Origin: Myxococcales bacterium
Lineage (GTDB): Bacteria > Myxococcota > Myxococcia > Myxococcales > Myxococcaceae
Direction: 5' to 3'
Assembly (NCBI GenBank): GCA_020846875.1
Contig: JADLDB010000099.1
Coordinates: 1-64,000, forward strand
Length of the DNA: 64,000 nt
A model generated the notes under the pieces. It saw nothing but the letters and a program-made list of their open reading frames with translations, had not been told where the DNA came from and did no database searches. Position numbers and translations under genes: made by a program. This document shows, in pieces, positions 52,820 through 62,331 of the stretch. The first letter of the stretch is position 1, and the number at the start of each line of letters is the position of its first letter.

Positions 52820-53770
52820 CTAGAACGCCCAGCGCTTCTTGACGTGTTTTTTGACCTCGGGATCGTCAGGCGCCAGGCGCGCCGCCTCCTCGAGGTGCTT
52901 CTTCGCCAGCACCTTCATCCCCGCCGCCTCCATATGGAGTCCGAGTAGGAGACGGTAGGATGCGTTGTCGGGAGCCGCGTCGACGGCCTTCTGCGCGAAG
53001 GAGATGATCTCCCGGACGTCTCCCCCCTTGCGCTCGAGCAAAGTGGCGGCCTTGTACGCCGCCTGGTGGTGCGCCGCGCTGGCCGCCACCGCGGATCGAA
53101 AGGCCGTCAACGCCCCATCGTCGTCTTGCCGCTCCAGGGCTTCCTCCCCGGCCTTGAAGGCCGCATCAGCCCGGATTTGCTCGTTCTTCCGCCGGACCTC
53201 CACCAGCAGCGTCTTGACCTCCTGGTTGTTCGGATCAAACTGGCTGGCCTGATTCAAGAAGGTGAAGGCCTGGCTGTACTCGCCTTTGGCGATCGCCTCC
53301 CGGGCCTTGCCGAGCTGATCGAAGACGCGGGTGGCCTTGGACAAGTAGGGGTGCCGGGCCAGGCGCTGCTGACGCTCTGCGTCGCGCTTCTTCTCGTCTT
53401 CGCTCTTCTCCTTGGCGACTGAGAAGATCCCGCTGCTGCCGGATCTGGCGCGGACGGCGGCGCGGATGAGGGGGTTGGCCTCGAGCCAGCCTTGGCGCTT
53501 CTGGAGATCGGTGAGGACGGTGTGGGCCTCCACCAGGCGGCGGAAGATCTTCTCCAGCCGGCCCTTGAAGCTGCCGAGCTGCTTTCCGAAGTAGCGATCG
53601 GGGTGGAACTTCTTGGAGGCCTCGCGGAAGGCGCTGGTGACCTCCTCGACCGTGGCGCCGGCCGGCACGCCGAGGATCTCATAGTGGTTGGGCGAGGCGA
53701 GCTTCTGCTCGAACTCGAGGATCTCCCGCTTCCGCCCGTCTTCGATGTCGACCTTCTCGTCGGCTGTCAC
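52820..53770 (-). CDS. DnaJ-TPR co-chaperone
   Basis: The 316-residue protein has an N-terminal J-domain (about 28-95) with the HPD motif at 56-58 (KKFHPDRYF). A charged linker precedes three or four TPR-like helical pairs (about 150-310: GEYSQAFTFLNQASQFDPNNQEV, AFKAGEEALERQDDDGALTAFRSAV, LEEAARLAPDDPEV). It lacks the Gly/Phe and zinc regions of DnaJ and should recruit specific clients to the adjacent DnaK paralogue. Start 53770 lies 42 bp after the aminotransferase stop. Similar in size and TPR content to the SglT-type partner of SglK, which is only an analogy. Confidence 0.88.
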   Translation of the reverse strand: MTADEKVDIEDGRKREILEFEQKLASPNHYEILGVPAGATVEEVTSAFREASKKFHPDRYFGKQLGSFKGRLEKIFRRLVEAHTVLTDLQKRQGWLEANPLIRAAVRARSGSSGIFSVAKEKSEDEKKRDAERQQRLARHPYLSKATRVFDQLGKAREAIAKGEYSQAFTFLNQASQFDPNNQEVKTLLVEVRRKNEQIRADAAFKAGEEALERQDDDGALTAFRSAVAASAAHHQAAYKAATLLERKGGDVREIISFAQKAVDAAPDNASYRLLLGLHMEAAGMKVLAKKHLEEAARLAPDDPEVKKHVKKRWAF

Positions 53771-53812
53771 GCGACCTGTCCCCCCGGGCCCTTCAACCGC
53801 CCGGAGCGAATG

Positions 53813-55006
53813 TCACAGGGAACGCTCGAAGATGGCAAGCCCTTCGCCGAGCTGCTCGCGGGTGGTGACGTAGGCGGGGGCAAAGCGGACCGTCTTCTCG
53901 CCGGCCAGGTTGGCGAGCAAGCCGTTGACCCGGCACCGCGCCAGCACGTCGGCGGCGCCGGTGTCCACCTCGATCCCGAACAGCAGGCCGCGGCCGCGCA
54001 CGTCCTTCACGCGCTCGGGGCGCCGGGCCTTGAGCGCCTCCGCAAGGTCTCGCAGGTGCTCGCCCTTCGCCTCGTTCTCCTTCATCGTCTCGGGGGCGGT
54101 CGCGAGATCCCACGTGGCGCAGGCGGCCGTCGCGGTCACCGGGTTGCCGCCGAAGGTGGAGCCGTGGGTGCCGGACGGTAGCGCCTTGCCCACCTCGTCG
54201 CTGCACACCATCGCGCCGATCGGCAGCCCGTTCCCCAGCGACTTGGCCAGGGAGAAGGCGTCGGGGGTGATCCCCTCGTGCTGGAAGGCGAACGGCTTGC
54301 CGGTGCGGCCGATCCCCGTCTGCACCTCGTCGAGGAGCAGCAACAGCCCGTGCTGCGCGCAGAGCTGCTGGAGGCCGGCCAAGAAGCCCTTCGGCGCGGG
54401 CCGCACCCCGCCCTCGCCCTGGATCGGCTCGACGAGGATGGCCGCGGTCTGCGGGCCGAGGAGGCGCTTCACCGCGTCGAGATCGCCGTACGGCGCGTAG
54501 ACGAAGCCTTGCGGCAAGGGCTCGAAGCCCTGCTGGTACTTGGGCTGCGCGGTGGCGGTGACGGTGGCCAGGGTGCGGCCGTGGAAGCCGCCCTCGAAGG
54601 TGATGATCTCGAAGCGGTCTTTCTGGCCCCGCTCCCGCTGGCACCGGCGCGCCAGCTTGATCAACGCCTCGTTGGCCTCAGCGCCGGAGTTGCAGAAGAA
54701 GGCCCGCGCCCCGGGCAGGCCAGACGCCTTCGTGAGCCGCTCGGCCAGGGCGATCTGCGGCTCGGAGTAGAAGACGTTGGAGACGTGCCACAGCGTGTCC
54801 AACTGCTGCTTCGCCGCGGCGATGACGCCCGGGTGGCAGTGCCCCAGCGCGCAGGTGGCGATGCCGGCGATCAGATCCAGGTACCGGCGCCCCTCGGCGT
54901 CCCACACGTACGCGCCTTCTCCGCGGACCAGCACGACGGGCTGCTGCTTGTAGTTCAGCAGCAACACCTGCTTCGCGCGGGCGATCACCTCGTCGGTGCG
55001 GCTCAT
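53813..55006 (-). CDS. argD: Acetylornithine-type class III aminotransferase
   Basis: The 397-residue PLP enzyme shows LDLIAGIATCALGHCHPGV, NSGAEANEALIKLAR, FHGRTLATVTAT, EPIQGEGGV, LLLDEVQTGIGRTG, the PLP lysine in SLAKSLGNGLP and HGSTFGGNPV. These fit acetylornithine/succinyl-diaminopimelate aminotransferases (ArgD/DapC). Related ornithine or lysine aminotransferases are possible, because no arg gene is adjacent. It lies in a proteostasis run, 13 bp after hslU and 42 bp before the DnaJ-TPR gene. Confidence 0.87.
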   Translation of the reverse strand: MSRTDEVIARAKQVLLLNYKQQPVVLVRGEGAYVWDAEGRRYLDLIAGIATCALGHCHPGVIAAAKQQLDTLWHVSNVFYSEPQIALAERLTKASGLPGARAFFCNSGAEANEALIKLARRCQRERGQKDRFEIITFEGGFHGRTLATVTATAQPKYQQGFEPLPQGFVYAPYGDLDAVKRLLGPQTAAILVEPIQGEGGVRPAPKGFLAGLQQLCAQHGLLLLLDEVQTGIGRTGKPFAFQHEGITPDAFSLAKSLGNGLPIGAMVCSDEVGKALPSGTHGSTFGGNPVTATAACATWDLATAPETMKENEAKGEHLRDLAEALKARRPERVKDVRGRGLLFGIEVDTGAADVLARCRVNGLLANLAGEKTVRFAPAYVTTREQLGEGLAIFERSL

Positions 55007-55019
55007 GGCTTGCTCTCTC

Positions 55020-56390
55020 TTAGAGGATGTACTTCGAAAGATCCTCGTCCTTGACCAGCTCGGTCAGCTTGCGGCGGACGTAGTCGACGTCGACGGTGAC
55101 GTGCTTGTGGGCCAGCTCGGTGGCCTCGAAGGACACCTCGTCGAGCAGCTTCTCCAGCACGGTGTGCAGCCGGCGCGCGCCGATCGACTGGCTGCGCTCG
55201 TTCACCCGCTGGGCCATGGCGGCGATCTCCACCAGCGCGTCGTCGGTGAAGGCCAGCGTCACGCCCTCGGTCGCCAGCAGCGCCTGGTACTGCTTGATCA
55301 GCGCGTTCTTCGGCTCCTTGAGGATCCGCACCAGGTCCTCGCCGGACAGGGGCTCCAGCTCGACGCGGATCGGGAAGCGCCCCTGCAGCTCGGGGATCAG
55401 ATCCGACGGCTTGGACACGTGGAAGGCCCCGGCGGCGATGAACAGCACGTGATCGGTCTTCACCGGGCCGTACTTGGTGTTGACGGTGCTGCCCTCGACG
55501 ACCGGCAGCAGATCCCGCTGCACGCCCTCTCGCGACACGTCCGGGCCCACGCCCTTCGCGCCTTCCCTGCTGGCGATCTTGTCGATCTCATCGAGGAAGA
55601 GGATCCCGTCGTTCTCCGCGCGCTTGACCGCCTCCCGGTTCACCCGGTCCTGATCGATCAACTTGGCGGCCTCCTCCTGCTCGAGCAGCTTCAAGGCCTC
55701 GGGGACGGTGGCGCGGCGGCGGCGGGTGCGGCTGCCCATGCCCGGCATGCCCTTGAACAGGTCCTGCAGATTGACCCCCAGCTCCTCCAGACCCTGCCCC
55801 GAGAAGTTGCGGATGAACATCAGGTTGGAGTCGGACACGTCGACCTCCACCTGCGTGTCGTCCAGCGTCCCGGCGGCCACCTGCGCGCGGAACTTCTCCC
55901 GCTCGGCGTCCGTCAGCCGCGGAGGCGGCGCATTCCCACCCGGCGCCACCCCGAAGGCCCCGCCCTTCGCGCCCCCCAGCTTCACCAGCTCGGCCAGGCG
56001 ATCCTCCGCGTTCTCCTGCGCGCGGGCGCGGACCCGCTGCGTCTCCTCTTCCCGCACCAGAGAGATGGCCGCCTCCACCAGATCCCTCACCATCGACTCC
56101 ACGTCGCGGCCCACGTAGCCCACCTCGGTGAACTTCGACGCCTCCACCTTCACGAAGGGGGCCTGGGCCAGCTTCGCCAGCCGGCGGGCGATCTCTGTCT
56201 TCCCCACCCCGGTGGGGCCCATGAGGATGATGTTCTTCGGGGTGATATCCTCGCGCAGCTCGGGCGCGGCGTTCTGCCGGCGCCACCGGTTCCGCAGGGC
56301 AATGGCCACGGCCCGCTTCGCCGCCGCCTGGCCGACGATGTAGCGATCCAGCTCGCTGACGATCTCCCGCGGCGTCAAAGAAGCGCGCAT
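55020..56390 (-). CDS. hslU: HslU ATPase of the HslVU protease
   Basis: The 456-residue AAA+ unfoldase shows [34 protein letters not shown], Walker [16 protein letters not shown], the intermediate I-domain (about 110-230), Walker [12 protein letters not shown], and the C-terminal [20 protein letters not shown] tail that inserts into HslV. It unfolds substrates for HslV. Its gene starts 4 bp after hslV. Length and motifs are normal. Confidence 0.97.
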   Translation of the reverse strand: MRASLTPREIVSELDRYIVGQAAAKRAVAIALRNRWRRQNAAPELREDITPKNIILMGPTGVGKTEIARRLAKLAQAPFVKVEASKFTEVGYVGRDVESMVRDLVEAAISLVREEETQRVRARAQENAEDRLAELVKLGGAKGGAFGVAPGGNAPPPRLTDAEREKFRAQVAAGTLDDTQVEVDVSDSNLMFIRNFSGQGLEELGVNLQDLFKGMPGMGSRTRRRRATVPEALKLLEQEEAAKLIDQDRVNREAVKRAENDGILFLDEIDKIASREGAKGVGPDVSREGVQRDLLPVVEGSTVNTKYGPVKTDHVLFIAAGAFHVSKPSDLIPELQGRFPIRVELEPLSGEDLVRILKEPKNALIKQYQALLATEGVTLAFTDDALVEIAAMAQRVNERSQSIGARRLHTVLEKLLDEVSFEATELAHKHVTVDVDYVRRKLTELVKDEDLSKYIL

Positions 56391-56394
56391 CGGC

Positions 56395-56913
56395 TCACAG
56401 CTCCTCGAAGCTCAAGTTGGCGTTGGTGTAGATGCAGATGTCCGCGGCGATGCCCAGCGACTGCTCGACGATCTGCTTCGCGGACAGGGACGAGTGCGAC
56501 AACAGCGCCCGCGCCGCCGCCAGCGCGTACGGCCCTCCGCTGCCCACCGCGGCGATCCCGTGATCCGGCTCCACCACGTCGCCCGCGCCCGAGAGGATGA
56601 AGGTCTTCTCCTTGTCCGCCACCACCAGGAGCGCCTCCAGCTTCCGCAGGTAGCGATCGGTGCGCCAGTCCTTGCCCAGCTCCACGCAGGCCCGCGCCAG
56701 GTTCTGCTGGTACTCCTTCAGCTTGGCCTCGAAGCGCTCGAAGAGGGTGAAGGCGTCGGCCGTCCCGCCCGCGAAGCCGGCGATCACCGAGCCGTCGGAC
56801 AGGCGCCGCACCTTCCGGGCGGAGCCCTTCATCACCGTCTTGTCCAGGGTGACCTGGCCGTCGCCGCCCAGCACCGTCTTGCCGTCGCGGCGAACGCAGA
56901 GAATGGTCGTCAT
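56395..56913 (-). CDS. hslV: HslV peptidase subunit
   Basis: The 172-residue product is a proteasome-like peptidase. After removal of Met the N-terminal Thr of [21 protein letters not shown] is the nucleophile. [27 protein letters not shown] and [14 protein letters not shown] follow the family. ATG 56913 is required to expose that Thr, so the longer upstream frame is not used. First gene of the minus-strand run to 48.6 kb. The 64-bp gap to the divergent lipoprotein gene holds its promoter, in which I see no clear heat-shock consensus. Confidence 0.96.
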   Translation of the reverse strand: MTTILCVRRDGKTVLGGDGQVTLDKTVMKGSARKVRRLSDGSVIAGFAGGTADAFTLFERFEAKLKEYQQNLARACVELGKDWRTDRYLRKLEALLVVADKEKTFILSGAGDVVEPDHGIAAVGSGGPYALAAARALLSHSSLSAKQIVEQSLGIAADICIYTNANLSFEEL

Positions 56914-56977
56914 GGTCGCGCGGGTACTTAACAGCCCGGCCGCCCGTTTGCTCCCGGCCGGTGTAGATCTGCTGCCC

Positions 56978-59038
56978 ATGCGCCGAGCCACCCTGCCCGC
57001 CCTGCTGTTCCTCGCGTCGGCCTGCAGCAGCGGTCCAGCGCCGTGCGGCCCTTCCTCCTGCTCGGGCTGCTGTGATCCTTCCGGCGCCTGCGTGACGGGC
57101 GATTCCAGCGCCGCCTGCGGGCGCGGCGGTGCCGCGTGCCTCGAGTGCCTCGGAGGCTCGTGCACCCAGGGGATGTGCCAGGGGACCGGCGGCGGCGGCG
57201 GCACCGGAGGCGGAGGCGGAGGCGGTGGCGGCGCGGTGGGGCCCTGCGACGTGGACAACGGTGGCTGCGACGCGGTGGCCACCTGCACCCCTTCTGGATC
57301 CACCCGCGCCTGCGCCTGCCCCGCCGGCTCCGAGGGCGACGGGCTGACCTGCTCGCCGCGGCTCTCGGCGCTGACGGTGACGCCCGCGTCCCTGGCGCCC
57401 CTCTTCTCGCCGGGCGTGACCAGCTACGTGGCGTCGGTGCCGTACTCGCAGACGCTGGTGACCGTCACCGCGGCCACCGCCGCGCCTGGGGCCACCCTCC
57501 TCATCGACGGCCAGCCCATGAGCTCGCGGATGATCCCCCTCGCCGCCCCCACCCGCCCGGTGGCGATCACCGTGCGCTTCGACGCCACCCAGCGCAGCAC
57601 GCCCTACTCGGTGCTGCTCACCCGCGCGCGCCGCACGGTCCAGCAGGGCTACCTGAAGGCCGAGGTGCCCGCGATGGGCGACGGCTTCGGCTCCTCGGTA
57701 GCCATGTCCCGCGACGGCAACACCCTGGTGGTGGGGGCGCCGTCCGACGATGGGCCCGGTGGGGCGGTGTCGAATGGCGGCGCGGCCTTCGTCTTCCTCC
57801 GCATCGCGGGCACCTGGACCTTCGTCACCGCGCTGCGGGCCTCCAACGCGGGCGCGGAGGACGGCTTCGGCACCAGCGTCGCGATCTCGGCGGACGGCCA
57901 GACGATCGCCGTGGGCGCGCCGAAGGAGGACTCGGACGGCACCGGCGGCGGCAACGACGCGCGGCCAGACTCGGGCGCGGTGTACGTCTTCCGGCGCGAC
58001 GCCGGGGGCTGGAGCCAAGAGGCGCTCCTCAAGGCTGCGGTGGTGGGCAGCGGCGACGGCTTCGGCGCCAGCGTGGCCCTCTCAGGCGACGGCGCGGTGA
58101 TCGCCGCCGGCGGCCCCGACGAGGACAGCGCAGCCCGAGGCCTCGACGGCGACGCGACGGATGAGACGGCGACGTCGGCGGGCGCGGTGTGGGTGTTGGC
58201 GAAGAGCGGCTCCGCCTGGGCGCAGCAGGCGTACGTGAAGGCGTCCAACACCGGCGCGCAGGATCGCTTCGGCGCCGCGGTGGCCCTCAACGACGACGGC
58301 ACGGCCCTGGTAGTGGGCGCCACCGGCGAGGCGAGCAACGCGCGCACCATCGACGGCGCGCCGGAAGACGACTCGGCCCCCAACGCGGGCGCCGCCTACG
58401 TCTTCCGCAAGGGCGCGGCCTGGGCGCAGGAGGCGCGCCTCAAGGCGTCCAACAGCGGCGCGGGCGACGTCTTCGGGGCGTCTGTCTCCGTCTCCGGCGA
58501 CGGCCAGCGCGTCGCCGCGGGCGCCTGGGGGGAAGACTCTGGCCGGGTGGGGATCAACGGCCCCGACGACGAGGCCGCAGATCTCTCCGGCGCGGCCTAC
58601 GTCTTCGTCCGGGAGTCGGGCACCTGGCGGCAAGACGCGCGGCTGAAGGCGTCCAACGCGGATCCGGGCGATCGCTTCGGACAGGCGGTGTCCTTCTCAC
58701 GCGACGGCGCGGGCCTCCTCGTCGGCGCGCAGGCCGAGGCCAGCAACGCGCTGGGGCTCGATGGCGACCAGTCCATGAACAACGTGCTGTCCGCCGGCGC
58801 GGCGTACCTCTTCGGCAGGACGACGGCTGGCTGGGTGCAGGAGGTGTACGTCAAGGCGTCCAACACGGGCGTGGCGGACACCTTCGGGAAGTCCGTGTCC
58901 CTGGCGGGGGACGGCGTGTCCTTCGTCTGCGGCGCCCCGGCGGAGGCGTCCAACGCCGGCGGGGTGAACGGCAACCAGGCGGACGACTCTGCGCCCGGCG
59001 CGGGCGCGGCGTACGCCTTCACCCGGCTGCCTCTGTAG
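56978..59038 (+). CDS. Surface lipoprotein with EGF-like module and seven-repeat FG-GAP propeller
   Basis: The 686-residue protein has a lipoprotein signal (FLASAC, Cys16), a Cys-rich stretch, a poly-Gly linker and an EGF-like module ([14 protein letters not shown]...[14 protein letters not shown], about 88-125). A cadherin-like beta-sandwich (about 128-215) is followed by seven FG-GAP repeats of the form DxFGxSVxxSxDGxxxxVGAPxEDS (about 225-680). These would make one integrin-type seven-bladed propeller. Such propellers mediate surface or cell contact; the ligand is unknown. ATG 56978 gives the signal peptide; upstream frame overlaps hslV antisense. Converges with the Smr gene (5-bp gap). 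Confidence 0.88.
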   Translation: MRRATLPALLFLASACSSGPAPCGPSSCSGCCDPSGACVTGDSSAACGRGGAACLECLGGSCTQGMCQGTGGGGGTGGGGGGGGGAVGPCDVDNGGCDAVATCTPSGSTRACACPAGSEGDGLTCSPRLSALTVTPASLAPLFSPGVTSYVASVPYSQTLVTVTAATAAPGATLLIDGQPMSSRMIPLAAPTRPVAITVRFDATQRSTPYSVLLTRARRTVQQGYLKAEVPAMGDGFGSSVAMSRDGNTLVVGAPSDDGPGGAVSNGGAAFVFLRIAGTWTFVTALRASNAGAEDGFGTSVAISADGQTIAVGAPKEDSDGTGGGNDARPDSGAVYVFRRDAGGWSQEALLKAAVVGSGDGFGASVALSGDGAVIAAGGPDEDSAARGLDGDATDETATSAGAVWVLAKSGSAWAQQAYVKASNTGAQDRFGAAVALNDDGTALVVGATGEASNARTIDGAPEDDSAPNAGAAYVFRKGAAWAQEARLKASNSGAGDVFGASVSVSGDGQRVAAGAWGEDSGRVGINGPDDEAADLSGAAYVFVRESGTWRQDARLKASNADPGDRFGQAVSFSRDGAGLLVGAQAEASNALGLDGDQSMNNVLSAGAAYLFGRTTAGWVQEVYVKASNTGVADTFGKSVSLAGDGVSFVCGAPAEASNAGGVNGNQADDSAPGAGAAYAFTRLPL

Positions 59039-59043
59039 CTGCT

Positions 59044-59712
59044 TCACCGCCGCAGCAGCACGTAAACGGCTCCTGCCCCGCCGTCCTGCGGCCGCGCGGA
59101 GCAGAACGCCAGCACGTGCTTCGCCGGCCGGCCGTGCGACAGCCACACCTGCACGCCCTGCTTCAGCACGGGAAGCTGGTCCTTCGAGTGCAGCCCCCGT
59201 CCGTGCACCACCAGCACGCAGCGCAGCCCCGCCACCCGGCTCTTCGAGATGAACTGCTCCAGCGCGACCTTCGCCTCGTCCTTCTTGAGCCCGTGGAGAT
59301 CGACGTGCGCCTGGAACGAGAAGGCCCCCGCCCGCAGCTTGCGCAGCACGCGCTCGTCGAAGCCGTGCACCGCCCCCTCGAGGAACTCGTCCGAGTCGGC
59401 CAGCTCGAAAACCCCTTCCCCGCTCACCAGCTCCGCCAGGCGCGCCAGCGACTCCGCCTCCTCGCTGGGAATATTCACCTGCGCCGCCGTCCTCGGAGGG
59501 GGCGCCGGGGCTCTCCCCGCCGACTCCTTCACCGGCCTCACCTCGCCCACCGACTCGAGGAACAGCGCCGCGTCCTCGTCTTCGGCCGCGGGCCGGGCCT
59601 TCCTCGGCACAGCCGGCGGCGCGGCCTTCGGCGCCTCCTTCGGCTTCTCGGGCAGCTTGAGCCGGCCGAAGGGGTTGTTGAAGGGCTCGGGTTTCTTCTT
59701 CGACACGTGCAT
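59044..59712 (-). CDS. Smr-domain protein
   Basis: The 222-residue protein has an unstructured Pro/Lys/Ala-rich N-terminal half and a C-terminal Smr domain (about 130-222): VDLHGLKKDEAKVALEQFISKSRVAGLRCVLVVHGRGLHSK...VLKQGVQVWLSH...AVYVLLRR. The LDxHG-like DLHG and the HGxG motif (VHGRGLHS) are present. Smr domains nick DNA or cleave RNA, for instance at stalled ribosomes. ATG shares one base with the xerC stop (TGATG), so it is coupled to it. Confidence 0.9.
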   Translation of the reverse strand: MHVSKKKPEPFNNPFGRLKLPEKPKEAPKAAPPAVPRKARPAAEDEDAALFLESVGEVRPVKESAGRAPAPPPRTAAQVNIPSEEAESLARLAELVSGEGVFELADSDEFLEGAVHGFDERVLRKLRAGAFSFQAHVDLHGLKKDEAKVALEQFISKSRVAGLRCVLVVHGRGLHSKDQLPVLKQGVQVWLSHGRPAKHVLAFCSARPQDGGAGAVYVLLRR

Positions 59713-60602
59713 CACGCTCGCGGGTGCGCCGCGTCGTACACCTTCTGCAACTGCTCGAAGGACACGGCGGTGTAGCGCTGGGTGGTGGACAGGCTGGCGT
59801 GGCCCAGCAGCTCCTGAATGCTGCGGATGTCCGCGCCGCCGGCCAGCAGGTGCGTGGCGAAGGAGTGGCGCAGCGCGTGCGGCGACAGCTTGCGGTTGAG
59901 CGCCAGCGCCCGCACGTACTTGTCGAGGTGGCGTTCCACGCTGCGGCTGGTGAGGCGACCCCCCCGGAAGTTGAGGAACAGGGCCGAGGGATCCTGCTTC
60001 TTCGCCGGCCTCACCAGCAGCTCCCCGCGGCGGGCCATCCATTCGGACAACGCCTCCACCGCCGGGGCGCTCAAGGGGCAGAACCGCTCCTTGTTCCCCT
60101 TCCCCAGCACCCGGGCCACGCCGGCCTTCAAGTCCACGCTGTCCAGCGACAGGCCGCACAGCTCCGAGACGCGCAGGCCCGAGCCGTACAGCACCTCCAG
60201 CATCGCGCGATCGCGCAGGCCCAGCAGCGCCTCGGCGTCGGGCGCCTCCATCAACGCGAAGGCCTCGTCCACCGGCACCGCCCGCGGCAGCCGCTGGGGC
60301 AGCTTCGGCGTCTTCACCCGCCGCGCGGGGTTGGCGTCGATCACCTTCCGCCGGGCGAGGAACTTGTAGAAGGACTTGAGCCCCGCCAGCCGCCGCGCCC
60401 GCGTGGACGCCGCCAGCTCGACCGACTGCGTGCCCAGAAAGCCGCGCAGGTGCAGGTGGCTCACCTTCTCCAGCGCCACCCCCAGGGGCGCGAGGTATCC
60501 CTCCAGCGCCTTCAGATCCTGCGCGTAGGCCTTGAGGGTGTGCGGCGAGGCCGCGCGGGACACCTCGAGGTAGCGCAGGAAGTCGGCGACGTGCGGGCTC
60601 AC
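59712..60602 (-). CDS. xerC: Tyrosine recombinase XerC
   Basis: The 296-residue recombinase has a SAM-like N-domain (SPHTLKAYAQDLKALEGYL) and a catalytic domain with Arg in GSGLRVSELCGL, Lys in GKGNKERFCPL, HALRHSFATHLL (HxxR), GHASLSTTQRY with His and the nucleophile Tyr. Chromosomal XerC resolves dimers at dif. The GTG start at 60602 gives the normal length; the ATG-like start at 60737 would add residues with no family match. No dif-like site is noticed nearby. Smr gene follows with a one-base overlap. Confidence 0.93.
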   Translation of the reverse strand: MSPHVADFLRYLEVSRAASPHTLKAYAQDLKALEGYLAPLGVALEKVSHLHLRGFLGTQSVELAASTRARRLAGLKSFYKFLARRKVIDANPARRVKTPKLPQRLPRAVPVDEAFALMEAPDAEALLGLRDRAMLEVLYGSGLRVSELCGLSLDSVDLKAGVARVLGKGNKERFCPLSAPAVEALSEWMARRGELLVRPAKKQDPSALFLNFRGGRLTSRSVERHLDKYVRALALNRKLSPHALRHSFATHLLAGGADIRSIQELLGHASLSTTQRYTAVSFEQLQKVYDAAHPRA

Positions 60603-60640
60603 GACGGCGAGTGTAGCGGCCCGGCCCCCCGGGGCGACTT

Positions 60641-62308
60641 TCACGGCGACTTCGCCACGTACACCCCGGCCCGCTGCTTCTCCTTCACCAGGTAGGCCAC
60701 GCTCGCCCCGTCCGGCCCCAGGCTGAGCGCCGGCCACTCCACGTACTGATCCACCGTCTTCTGCTCGCCGCTGCTCATGTTCCGCAGCGCGAGATCGAAC
60801 GTCTGATCGGTGAGGTGCGCGTAGGCCACCATGGCCCGGCTGCCGTCCTTCGAGAACTTGAAGCTGTACACGCCTTCCAGCACCTTCTTCGGCAGGGCGT
60901 CCTTCGGCGCGTCGAGCGCCACCCGCAGCACGTCACAGGCCCGCCCCTCGCGCAGGCAGTCGGCGCGGAACACCAGCTCCTGCCCCCCGGGCCGGAAGGC
61001 GTACTCGTACAGCCAGTCCTTGAGGGCCACGGCCTCGGTGGCGCCCGGCTTGAGCAACAGCAGGCGCCGCGTCACCTCCGGGTTCTCGATCCGCGCCGTG
61101 TAGGCCAGCGCCGCGCCGTCGGGGGAGAAGAGGTAGTTGGGGCACAGCCGCTGCAGCTTCTTCGGCGCGCCGTCGGGCAACTCGACCAGCATCAGATCGC
61201 CCACCTTCTCCACCTTCGGGTCGCCCAGCTTCGCCTCGCGTCCGCCCAGCGGCAGCTCGAGGTAGTTATCGCGGAAGACCAGCCGCTTCGAGTCGGGGGA
61301 GAACTCGAAGTCCTTCACCTTGTCGGCCAGCTTGCGCGGCTTGCCTCCCACCACCGGCGACAACCACAGCTCGCCCGTCTGCGCCACTCCGCCCCCGTTG
61401 GCGAACCACGCCACGTATTGCCCGTCGGGCGTCACCCGGAAGCGCTCCGCGTCGTCCGTCAGCTTCCGATCGTCCAGGCTGGCCACCTCGATCGCGTGCA
61501 ACTGGAAGGTGCGATCCCCCGGAGTGGCGCGGGCGTTCACCAGCACGTGCTTGCCGCTGCGCAGCACCGTGTACTCGGCCACCTGATCGAGCAGCCGCTT
61601 CGGCTGGGCGCGCTCGTCGGCGATCGCCACCTGGAAGAGGCCCCCGGCCGCGCTGTACCGGCGCCGGAAGTAGACGTACTTCCCGTCGGCGCTGAACTCC
61701 GCGGTGGACACCTCGCCCGCCACCTGACGGAAGGGCCCCGCGGGCAGCGGCCCCACGTGCAGCACCCCGTTGGCCACGAAGGCCAGCTGCTTCGAGTCGT
61801 CGCTGGGCACGAAGTACGTCACCCGCGCCGCCAGCCGCTGCCGCTCCGCCTTCAGGTTCCGCGCGTCCTGCACGTAGAGCTCGCCCAGTTGCTGGGTGGG
61901 ATCCCAGCCCGCCGCCATCAGGATCCACCTCGAGTCGGCGCTGAACAGCCACCCGCCCGGCATGTTGGTGACGCCGTTGCCCAGCTTCACCGGCTCCCCC
62001 TTCTCGGCCGACGCCGCCCACAGCTCGCCCAGCCGCATCGGCGGAGGCGCCCCCTGGAGGTTCGGCTTCTGCGCGTCGAGCAGCACCGTCAGCACCGCGC
62101 CGTCGGGGGACGCCCTCAAGTCCTGCGGCACGCCGGGGATCCGCAGCTCCCCCAGCACCGGCAGCCGGGGCGCCGACTTCTCCTTCTGCACCCGCTCGAT
62201 GACGCCCCTGGGCCCGGCCCCACCCCTGGCCGGCGGGGGGTTCTCCTTGCAGGCCGCGCCTCCCAGGCAGAGGGCCGCGAAGAGGACAGCGAGGCAACTG
62301 GAGCGCAT
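60641..62308 (-). CDS. TolB/WD40-like beta-propeller lipoprotein
   Basis: The 555-residue protein has a lipoprotein signal (LGGAAC, Cys20, followed by Lys). About ten PD40-type blades follow, with the motif SPDGxxLxF or SxDSxxLAFV (LFSADSRWILMAAG, PSDDSKQLAFVANG, SPDSKRLVFRDN, SPDGAALAYTAR). The Lys at +2 of the lipid cysteine has been associated in Myxococcus with extracellular-matrix location, which I recall without being able to check. Function is unknown; TolB-like propellers bind partner proteins. It starts 23 bp before the trmFO stop. Confidence 0.83.
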   Translation of the reverse strand: MRSSCLAVLFAALCLGGAACKENPPPARGGAGPRGVIERVQKEKSAPRLPVLGELRIPGVPQDLRASPDGAVLTVLLDAQKPNLQGAPPPMRLGELWAASAEKGEPVKLGNGVTNMPGGWLFSADSRWILMAAGWDPTQQLGELYVQDARNLKAERQRLAARVTYFVPSDDSKQLAFVANGVLHVGPLPAGPFRQVAGEVSTAEFSADGKYVYFRRRYSAAGGLFQVAIADERAQPKRLLDQVAEYTVLRSGKHVLVNARATPGDRTFQLHAIEVASLDDRKLTDDAERFRVTPDGQYVAWFANGGGVAQTGELWLSPVVGGKPRKLADKVKDFEFSPDSKRLVFRDNYLELPLGGREAKLGDPKVEKVGDLMLVELPDGAPKKLQRLCPNYLFSPDGAALAYTARIENPEVTRRLLLLKPGATEAVALKDWLYEYAFRPGGQELVFRADCLREGRACDVLRVALDAPKDALPKKVLEGVYSFKFSKDGSRAMVAYAHLTDQTFDLALRNMSSGEQKTVDQYVEWPALSLGPDGASVAYLVKEKQRAGVYVAKSP

Positions 62309-62331
62309 GGGTAAAGTCTCCTCGAGCAGGT

